Part shown: one piece after another, positions 1 to 4,772 of the stretch | Layout of the letters: the number at the start of each line of letters is the position of its first letter | Numbering within the stretch: the first letter of the stretch is position 1 | DNA from: JBFLVN01 sp040758475 | GTDB taxonomy: Bacteria > JAGRBM01 | Direction of reading: 5' to 3' | Assembly (NCBI GenBank): GCA_040758475.1 | Contig: JBFLVN010000244.1 | Location: 1 to 5,576, forward strand | Length of the DNA: 5,576 bases | Made by a program: the position numbers and the translations under genes | The notes under the pieces: model-generated | Told to the model about the DNA's origin: nothing | Database searches by the model: none | The model's input: only the letters and a program-made list of their open reading frames with translations

Positions 1-9
1 GGTTGGCCC

Positions 10-26
10 TTTCCCGCGGCGGGAAA
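10..26. repeat. 8-bp perfect inverted repeat upstream of the first gene
   Basis: TTTCCCGC and GCGGGAAA flank a single central G, giving a perfect 17-bp palindrome that ends 27 nt before the start codon at 54. As RNA it would fold as a 7-bp stem with a 3-nt loop. No T-tract follows in either direction, so it is not a classic intrinsic terminator. It could be an operator, a processing site, or chance in GC-rich DNA. Too little upstream sequence is visible to choose. Confidence 0.3.
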
Positions 27-53
27 TAACCTGGACGGCCCGGAGCCTTCATC

Positions 54-752
54 ATGCGTGTTTTCTTCTGCGCCCTGTGCTTTTTGCTTTTCCCCCTGAC
101 GGCCTTGGCGGGCGGACTTCACGACGAATGGGACTGGACGGGAAACGGCGTGGCCGTCTCCATCTCGGGCGGGCATACGAACGAAAACCAGAGCCTTCTT
201 GGGGGCTTTGGCACCCTCTCCATCGGGCGAACTTTCAAATCCTTCGAATGGGACATCTTGGAACTGGGCGGCTACAGCGCCGACTTTCCGCAGGGGGGGA
301 GCATGTCCATCGGATCGCGCATGCGCCTCTATCCCTTCGGCCGTACAGTCATCAAAAGCATACGAATCTCTCCCTATCTTGTAGCCGCAGCCTCCTACGG
401 CGGCCGGTGCGAAACCGACGATTCGAGCGCGACGGAAGATTTCTTCGACATCCTTTTCGATGACGACGATGATTCGGACTGCGTGCAAACCCTCTCCTCC
501 ATGGGCTGGACGGAAACGGGCGTTGGAGCGGAGCTTGGATTCGCCGACCGGGACAACGATTTCGTGATTTTCGGGGAAGCGAGCTGGGTCTACGCGAACG
601 CTGGCGGCGCGAACGCTCCCGCGGGACGGCGCGACTGGGAAGCGGCGTCCTCCCTTCGCTTCGGAATCCGTTATCGGGTTTTCGACACCCTCAAATCCGC
701 GAAGAGCGGACCTCCTCTCGACCGCCTCCCCGAGCCGCCGCCGGGAATGTAA
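54..752 (+). CDS. Secreted, probable outer-membrane beta-barrel protein of unknown function
   Basis: A 232-residue protein that I cannot assign to a named family. Residues 1-20 form a Sec signal peptide: basic start MR, a hydrophobic core, and likely cleavage after TALAG or just before it. The mature part has short stretches of alternating polar and hydrophobic residues, rich in Gly, aromatics and Ser, as in a small beta barrel (around 34-40, 52-60, 64-75, 83-93, 103-115, 154-163, 169-181, 198-210). Residues 119-143 are an acidic segment (about 12 of 23 inner residues are Asp or Glu, including five Asp in a row at 136-140) between Cys119 and Cys143. This suggests a disulfide-closed, possibly cation-binding loop. 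The last predicted strand ends near Phe210, and a 22-residue Pro-rich tail follows. ATG at 54 is preceded by GGAG with 8 nt spacing. The gene converges on dctM. The barrel assignment is inferred from pattern only. Confidence 0.75.
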   Translation: MRVFFCALCFLLFPLTALAGGLHDEWDWTGNGVAVSISGGHTNENQSLLGGFGTLSIGRTFKSFEWDILELGGYSADFPQGGSMSIGSRMRLYPFGRTVIKSIRISPYLVAAASYGGRCETDDSSATEDFFDILFDDDDDSDCVQTLSSMGWTETGVGAELGFADRDNDFVIFGEASWVYANAGGANAPAGRRDWEAASSLRFGIRYRVFDTLKSAKSGPPLDRLPEPPPGM

Positions 753-759
753 GTACCCC

Positions 760-2094
760 TTACCGCACGAGAACGAGTGAAATGTTTTCGAAATACGTGA
801 TCACCGCCAGGCATCCGAGCAGGATCGCCATGAACGGCAAGGCGGCTTTCAGGATATCCGGCACGCTCTTGCGGAAATAGCTGCTCGAAATGAAGAGGTT
901 GATCCCGAAAGGCGGCGTGACGAACCCGATCTCCAGGTTGAGGACGAAAACAATCCCCAGGTGGATGAGGTCCACGCCGAAGGCCTGGGCGATGGGAACG
1001 ACGAGCGGCCCTACGATAAGCAAGCCGCTGAAAATATCCATGATGCACCCGACGATGAGGAGAAGGCCGTTGACCGCCGCCAGGAATCCAAGCGGCGTCG
1101 TCACGTAGCCCTTGATCCATTCGGTCGCGTACTGGGGAATCTGCTCGACGGCCAGGAAGTTCGTAAAGGAAAGCGCCATCAAAAGGATGACCAGGATGGC
1201 CCCCACGAGGACGAGGGAATCGACGAAGATTTTTCCAAGGTCGCTCCATTTAAGGGCCTTGTGGACGAGAATTTCGATCACGAGGGCATAGACAACCGCG
1301 ACAGCGCTCACTTCCGCCGCCGTCGTGTAGCCCCCGTAGATACCGACGAGCAGCAGGACGGGGAGCAGGATCGCCCAGATTCCTTTCCGGATTTTTTCCC
1401 GCAGCTCCGGAAACGAAAACCGCTCGCGCCGAACGCCATGGGTCTCGGCTTGAAAAGCGGAATAGATGGAAAGGGCCCCCATGGTCAGAAGGCCTGGCAG
1501 AAGGCCCGCGACAAAGAGTTTGTTGATATCCGCCTTGGCGACGACGCCATAGATAATGAGCGGGAGGGACGGTGGAACGAGAATGCCAAGAGCGCCGGAC
1601 GAGGTGAGAAGCCCGAGCGAGAATTTTTCCGAATACCCCTCGCTCTTCAAGGCCGGGTAGAGCATGCCGCCGATGGCGATAATCGTGACGGCCGAAGCAC
1701 CCGAGATGGCCGCGAAGAACGTGCACCCCACAATCGTCGTGACGGCGAGGCCCCCGGGAAGGAATCCCACGGCCGCCCGGGAGACTTCGACGAGGCGCTT
1801 GGAAATCTGCCCCTTCGTCATGATCATCCCGGCGATCGTGAAAAGCGGGATGGCGATGAGGACGGGGGATTCGGTCACCCGGAACATCTGGATGGGAACG
1901 GAGAGGGAGTAATCGACCCCGTGGTTCCACAAATCCGAAAGCGGCGCGCCTTCGGATAAAAGGTCCGCCAGATCGCTCCCGCCTTCGCCCCAAAAAACAA
2001 AGGAGATCACGGACAGAAGGCCGATCACCAGCCACAGTGGTGCGCCGGAATTGAGGAGCGTCAGGAACAAGAGAACGATGAGGAGGGTTTTCAC
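760..2094 (-). CDS. dctM: TRAP transporter large permease, DctM type (M subunit of a TPAT)
   Basis: A 444-residue polytopic inner-membrane protein, the ion-coupled transport subunit of a tripartite ATP-independent periplasmic transporter, close to the usual DctM length (about 425-450). Family blocks seen in order: the AIPLF segment at 81-85; FFAAISGASAVTIIAIG at 126-142; GILVPP at 170-175 followed by LIIYG; the GGYTTAAEVSAVAVVYA block at 254-270; and the C-terminal half with GLLIVGPLVVPIA (357-369), then HLGIVFVLNLEIG and TPPFGINLF (393-401). These match the repeated helix-hairpin architecture of the family. The start is GTG and overlaps the dctQ stop as GTGA, with a strong AGGGGAGGGG Shine-Dalgarno sequence just upstream, so translation is probably coupled to dctQ. 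It is the last gene of the operon. Its TAA stop lies 7 nt from the stop of the convergent gene on the plus strand, with no terminator between them. Confidence 0.95.
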   Translation of the reverse strand: MKTLLIVLLFLTLLNSGAPLWLVIGLLSVISFVFWGEGGSDLADLLSEGAPLSDLWNHGVDYSLSVPIQMFRVTESPVLIAIPLFTIAGMIMTKGQISKRLVEVSRAAVGFLPGGLAVTTIVGCTFFAAISGASAVTIIAIGGMLYPALKSEGYSEKFSLGLLTSSGALGILVPPSLPLIIYGVVAKADINKLFVAGLLPGLLTMGALSIYSAFQAETHGVRRERFSFPELREKIRKGIWAILLPVLLLVGIYGGYTTAAEVSAVAVVYALVIEILVHKALKWSDLGKIFVDSLVLVGAILVILLMALSFTNFLAVEQIPQYATEWIKGYVTTPLGFLAAVNGLLLIVGCIMDIFSGLLIVGPLVVPIAQAFGVDLIHLGIVFVLNLEIGFVTPPFGINLFISSSYFRKSVPDILKAALPFMAILLGCLAVITYFENISLVLVR

Positions 2095-2654
2095 GACCCC
2101 TCCCCTTTGGAGAAAGCCGCTTCGGGCGCTTCTTCAAATTGTTTCTGGTAGGAAAAATCCCCCGTCAGAAGTCCCTGCGCGTCTTCGAGTACGCCGTCCA
2201 GAAACCGCAGGAACATGGCGGCAAAGCCGTAGGGAATCACCGCCTGGACGAGCCAGATGGGAAGGTGCATGGTCGTGGCCAGCGTCGCGTTCTCGCGGTT
2301 CGCCGCCACGTACCGGATCGATACCAGGAGGAGAAAAGCGCACAGCAAAATCCCAAGCCCGTTCCCGATCAACGCGGCCATCGCCCGCCCGCGGGGTGAG
2401 AGGAACTTGGTCACAACGTCGATGGCGATGTGTTTGCGGCGGCGGGTGGCGAGCGATGCTCCTAAAACACCCGTCCACAGCACGAGAAAACGCGCGAGCT
2501 GATCGGCCCAAGGAAAACCGCTCGTCACCGGCCGGAGGGCCACCTGCCCGAACGCCAAGAAGAGCATGAGGGAGACGCAAAGGACGATCACCGCCCCCTC
2601 AGCCCGGGCCAGGGCGCTATCAATGCGGCGGAGGGCGGAGAGGAGCTGGGCCAC
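2091..2654 (-). CDS. dctQ: TRAP transporter small permease, DctQ type (Q subunit of a TPAT)
   Basis: A 187-residue inner-membrane protein with four predicted transmembrane helices (about 20-38, 50-70, 91-113 and 131-153), the normal DctQ topology and size. The family signature is clear: a QVALRPV segment at 37-43, then WADQLARFLVLWTGVLGASLA (49-69) followed by the basic RRRKHIAID at 71-79. DctQ scaffolds DctM and helps dock the solute-binding protein. The start is GTG, 11 nt after the dctP TAG stop, with only a weak GCGGGAA-type ribosome site, so translation may depend on ribosomes finishing dctP. No in-frame ATG lies before TM1. After TM4 there is a roughly 30-residue polar acidic tail (EDAQ to GEGS) that probably faces the cytoplasm. 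The stop overlaps the dctM start by 4 nt. Q and M are separate genes here. Confidence 0.93.
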   Translation of the reverse strand: MAQLLSALRRIDSALARAEGAVIVLCVSLMLFLAFGQVALRPVTSGFPWADQLARFLVLWTGVLGASLATRRRKHIAIDVVTKFLSPRGRAMAALIGNGLGILLCAFLLLVSIRYVAANRENATLATTMHLPIWLVQAVIPYGFAAMFLRFLDGVLEDAQGLLTGDFSYQKQFEEAPEAAFSKGEGS

Positions 2655-2665
2655 GAATTTTCCCG

Positions 2666-3679
2666 CTACTTCTTTTTGGCCCGCAGTTCGCTAAGGGTCT
2701 TTTTCACCCGGTCGTAGAGTTCCTGCTTGAAAATTCCCTTGGCGATGAGCCGTTTGGCGACTTCCTCCGTCGCCTTGGCCATCTTGGCTTTCTCCTGGGG
2801 CGGACAAGGGATTACTTCGATCTTCTGCTTCTGGAAATCCGCCAGGATACCCTCGTCAATCCCGCGAACGTCGGCGCGGGCTTTCTTCTGCAGATCGTCC
2901 TTGAAACCCAGGATGAGCGTCCGGTACTGCTCGGGAAGTTCGTTCCAGAATTTCAAATCGAAGACCACCGCCGCCGGCTGGTAGATGTGGCCCGTGTCCC
3001 ACCAGTACTTGGTCTGGGTAAACCACTGGCCGGCGATGCCGTAGACCGGCGTCGTCGAATAGGCGTCGATGAGGCCCGTCTGGAGGGCGGAGAGGACGTC
3101 CGGCACGGCGAGCGGCACGGCCTTGCCGCCCAAAGCCTCGATCATGGCGATGGAGACTTCCGACTCCTGGGCGAAAGCCTTCTGGCCGGCGAAATCGGCC
3201 CAAGAGGAAACTTTCTTTTTCGTGAACCCGAAATCGTGCCAGCCGTTCTCGGCCCAGGAATAGAGGAAGAGCCCCTGTTTTTCGAAAAGCCCCTGCATGT
3301 CCTTCCAGAGGATCTGGTCCATGACGTAATCGATCTCTTCGTAGTCACGGAACAGGAACGGAATTTCGAGGAGCTGAAGTTCCGGGACGACGGTCGAGAT
3401 GCCGCTCGAGGTAAAACCGCCGCCCGTGATCTTGTGGAAGCGCATCTGTTCGATCATGGCGCGCTCGTCGCCCAGGATGCCGTTCAAGTAGGTCTTGATG
3501 GTGATTTCCTTGTTGGTGCCGTCCTCGACCCGTTTCTTGAAATCCTGAAGGACGGCGGACCAGGGCGTGCCGTCGGGGGCGAGCGTGGCGAACTTGAGCC
3601 GGTACTTGCTCTCGGCCCGGGCGTCCGAAGCGAGGAGGAGAACGGCGCAGAGGGCGATCGGAAGGAAGCGAAGTTTCAT
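2666..3679 (-). CDS. dctP: TRAP transporter solute-binding protein, DctP family, TatP-like
   Basis: A 337-residue periplasmic binding protein that captures substrate and delivers it to DctQM. Residues 1-22 are a Sec signal peptide (MKLRF, hydrophobic core, DARA before the cut); there is no lipobox. The mature protein opens with YRLKFATLAPDGTPW, typical of DctP. It continues with GGGFTSSGIS (86-95), LLEIPFLF (103-110), the lobe-crossing segment FAGQKAFAQESE (163-174), and VPDVLSALQTGLIDAY (192-207). At the place where ordinary DctP proteins carry the carboxylate-binding Arg, within a GlKxR motif, this protein has GQKAF, so the arginine appears absent (Phe169). That agrees with the hydrophobic cleft reported for T. 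pallidum TatP (Tp0957). An upstream in-frame GTG at 3685 lies inside the Shine-Dalgarno GAGGTG. The ATG at 3679, 5 nt after GAGG, is therefore the better start. It follows tatT by 26 nt. Substrate unknown. Confidence 0.93.
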   Translation of the reverse strand: MKLRFLPIALCAVLLLASDARAESKYRLKFATLAPDGTPWSAVLQDFKKRVEDGTNKEITIKTYLNGILGDERAMIEQMRFHKITGGGFTSSGISTVVPELQLLEIPFLFRDYEEIDYVMDQILWKDMQGLFEKQGLFLYSWAENGWHDFGFTKKKVSSWADFAGQKAFAQESEVSIAMIEALGGKAVPLAVPDVLSALQTGLIDAYSTTPVYGIAGQWFTQTKYWWDTGHIYQPAAVVFDLKFWNELPEQYRTLILGFKDDLQKKARADVRGIDEGILADFQKQKIEVIPCPPQEKAKMAKATEEVAKRLIAKGIFKQELYDRVKKTLSELRAKKK

Positions 3680-3682
3680 GGG

Positions 3683-3688
3683 CACCTC
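3683..3688 (-). promoter_or_regulatory. Ribosome binding site deciding the dctP start
   Basis: GAGGTG on the minus strand, with GAGG ending 5 nt before the ATG at 3679. The GTG within it is in frame and would add two residues, but it would leave no ribosome site at a workable distance. The ATG is preferred. Confidence 0.7.
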
Positions 3689-3705
3689 GAAAAAGAATTT
3701 ATCGC

Positions 3706-4587
3706 TCAGAAAATATCATCCACCTGGCCCAGCAGTTCCTTCGCCCGCCTCCGCGCACCACGGTTCATCAGGATGAACGGATCGGCGGGGTCTTCCGGCA
3801 CCGCGAGCACCTCGCTGAGGAGATTTACAAAGAGCGGCCGGTCGTCCATCGCCTGAGCGTAGTACTCGGCCATCATCACCTTGCCGAGCAAGATGTGGGG
3901 CGCTTTCTCGATGGAACGCTCGAAATGCCATTTGGATTTCTCCAGATCTTTCCCGATCGGGACCTTGACCCAGTAAGCCCCGAAGAAGCGATGCACCCCG
4001 TATTCGGAGTAACTTTCGTCGAGTTCGAGAACCCGTTCATTTAGCGCCTTGATCTTGGGAATAGCCAGGCCCAATTTGAGAATCCCTTCGATCTCGCCCC
4101 ACCTTCCCCAATTGATAGCCGCCCAGTACATCGCGCCCAGGTCGTCTTTCGTCGAGAAAGCGATGGCGTCCTGCAAGTCGCCGCTCTTCTGCAGGACATC
4201 CCGCATCATGCCGTTGGCTTCGAGGCCCTTGAGGGCGTAATCGCGGCCGAGCCGGTAAGCGTCCTGGCGCTCGTCCTCTTTTTCGAAGGGGATGACGTTG
4301 TCTGCCAGGAGATAATAGGCGTACCCCAATTGGCCGCCGAGGCCCGGATAATAAGGATCGATGGCAAAGGCTCTCTGAAAGAGTTCGATTGCGCGGCGCA
4401 GTTCCTTCTCCTCCGCCTGATGGCGGAACGCGCGATTCCCCTCCTCGACCAGAGCGCTCGCCTCCGCCTTGCCGGCGCCCACGGGGACTTCAATATAAGG
4501 AAGCTTGGGAGGTCTGATCCCGCATCCCACTGCCCCGGCAAGGATTACCAAGGCCAACCACGAAGCGGGGGGTTTAAAAAAAGGCAT
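3706..4587 (-). CDS. tatT: TRAP transporter T component, TatT-family TPR-like lipoprotein
   Basis: A 293-residue lipoprotein and the first gene of the TRAP operon. The signal peptide is MPFFK, then a hydrophobic stretch ending AVGC, with Cys22 as the lipidation site. The mature part is almost all helical and TPR-like: helices at about 43-57 and 61-76 ending in AIDPYYPG (a TPR-style turn), 79-96, 108-122, 148-162 with MYWAAINWGRW, 178-194, 215-229 with the TPR-like HFERSIEKAP, and 233-247. The C-terminal block LMNRGARRRAKELLGQVDDIF (273-293) and the YW motif are what I recognise of the TatT family, whose founder is T. pallidum Tp0956. Tp0956 is a trimer with a pore that binds the binding protein TatP. 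The role here is therefore inferred to be docking or handing ligand to the neighbouring DctP. Two upstream in-frame ATGs (4638 and 4623) would push basic residues ahead of the lipoprotein signal. ATG 4587 has GAGGG 8 nt upstream and gives a normal signal peptide. Confidence 0.9.
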   Translation of the reverse strand: MPFFKPPASWLALVILAGAVGCGIRPPKLPYIEVPVGAGKAEASALVEEGNRAFRHQAEEKELRRAIELFQRAFAIDPYYPGLGGQLGYAYYLLADNVIPFEKEDERQDAYRLGRDYALKGLEANGMMRDVLQKSGDLQDAIAFSTKDDLGAMYWAAINWGRWGEIEGILKLGLAIPKIKALNERVLELDESYSEYGVHRFFGAYWVKVPIGKDLEKSKWHFERSIEKAPHILLGKVMMAEYYAQAMDDRPLFVNLLSEVLAVPEDPADPFILMNRGARRRAKELLGQVDDIF

Positions 4588-4595
4588 GGTTCCGT

Positions 4596-4600
4596 CCCTC
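4596..4600 (-). promoter_or_regulatory. Ribosome binding site deciding the tatT start
   Basis: GAGGG on the minus strand, 8 nt before the ATG at 4587. It supports this start over the longer alternatives at 4623 and 4638. Its first base coincides with the edge of the inverted repeat at 4600-4635, so a leader hairpin could affect its accessibility. Confidence 0.65.
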
Positions 4601-4635
4601 AAAATGCGCGCAAATGCACTCATGCGCCTATTTTG
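4600..4635. repeat. 36-bp symmetrical inverted repeat in the tatT leader (candidate operator or leader hairpin)
   Basis: On the plus strand, CAAAAT, two bases, GCGC, a 12-nt centre, GCGC, two bases, ATTTTG. The arms match at 10 of 12 positions with identical internal spacing (6-2-4-12-4-2-6). It lies between the candidate promoter and the tatT Shine-Dalgarno sequence, a usual place for a repressor operator or a translational control hairpin. No regulator can be named from the sequence. Confidence 0.4.
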
Positions 4636-4664
4636 CACATCTTCCGGCTAGCGGGAAAAACCAG

Positions 4665-4706
4665 TTGACCCGTGGGATGGTATTCCCGGCACCGCAAAGG
4701 GGTCAA
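4665..4706. repeat. 7-bp inverted repeat TTGACCC / GGGTCAA spanning the candidate TRAP promoter
   Basis: TTGACCC at 4665-4671 and GGGTCAA at 4700-4706 are perfect inverted copies separated by 28 nt. The right copy supplies the -35 box of the minus-strand promoter candidate. The left copy lies near its predicted transcription start. Widely spaced half-sites of this kind can be regulator binding sites. A 7-bp match over this distance may also be chance. Confidence 0.3.
4677..4706 (-). promoter_or_regulatory. Candidate sigma-70-type promoter for the tatT-dctPQM operon
   Basis: On the minus strand, TTGACC (-35, 5 of 6 consensus) at 4706-4701 is followed after 18 nt by TACCAT (-10, 4 of 6) at 4682-4677. 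Transcription would start near 4670, leaving a leader of about 80 nt before tatT that contains the 36-bp inverted repeat. It is the best minus-strand match I found in the intergenic region, but it is weak at -10, and the host's promoter consensus is unknown. Confidence 0.4.
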
Positions 4707-4747
4707 TCCACCCCGCGATAATCCGGCGTAAATCGGCTATAGATCGC

Positions 4748-4769
4748 CGGGGAGGCAGAAGAGTCCCCG
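4748..4769 (+). promoter_or_regulatory. Small hairpin directly before the aroB start codon
   Basis: CGGGGA (4748-4753) pairs perfectly with TCCCCG (4764-4769) around the 10-nt purine-rich loop GGCAGAAGAG, ending 3 nt before the aroB ATG. The GGGGAGG motif here is 17 nt from the ATG, too far for a standard Shine-Dalgarno site, and is partly in the stem. The loop AGAAGAG, 9 nt from the ATG, is the more likely ribosome contact. A role in translation control is inference only. Confidence 0.3.
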
Positions 4770-4772
4770 TCC

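Noticed and set aside
3..29. Eight open codons ending in TAA (27-29) on the plus strand, which could be the tail of an upstream gene 24 nt before the barrel gene
   Set aside because: Too short to support as coding. The other two frames are also open here and the palindrome at 10-26 could equally be non-coding.
749..763. GTAAG / CTTAC stem at the convergent junction as a bidirectional terminator
   Set aside because: Only 5 AT-rich base pairs with no T-tract, created mainly by the two TAA stop codons facing each other.
961..1959. A 332-codon open frame on the plus strand opposite dctM
   Set aside because: Highly charged, low-hydrophobicity translation without family motifs. It is the mirror of the GC-biased hydrophobic codons of dctM, whose family motifs are unambiguous.
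1250..2137. A second long minus-strand frame overlapping dctM and the end of dctQ
   Set aside because: Arg, Pro and Gly-rich translation typical of an out-of-frame reading of GC-rich DNA. dctM and dctQ are intact in their own frames, so no frameshift is needed.
2987..3856. A 289-codon plus-strand open frame opposite dctP and the end of tatT
   Set aside because: It runs across two well-supported genes and their junction, shows no domain pattern, and is explained by GC-rich third positions of the real genes.
4588..4638. Longer N-terminus for the TatT-like protein starting at 4638 or 4623
   Set aside because: It would place a basic, non-hydrophobic stretch before the lipoprotein signal and lacks a well-placed ribosome site. 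The ATG at 4587 has both a good ribosome site and a standard signal peptide.
4694..4710. Possible sigma-54 element on the minus strand (TGG...TTTGC)
   Set aside because: The GG to GC spacing is 12 nt instead of the required 10, and the surrounding consensus is poor.
4717..4722. GATAAT as a -10 box for aroB on the plus strand
   Set aside because: A good hexamer alone, but the 16-18 nt upstream positions hold nothing like a -35 box and there is no extended -10 TG. Not enough to call a promoter.
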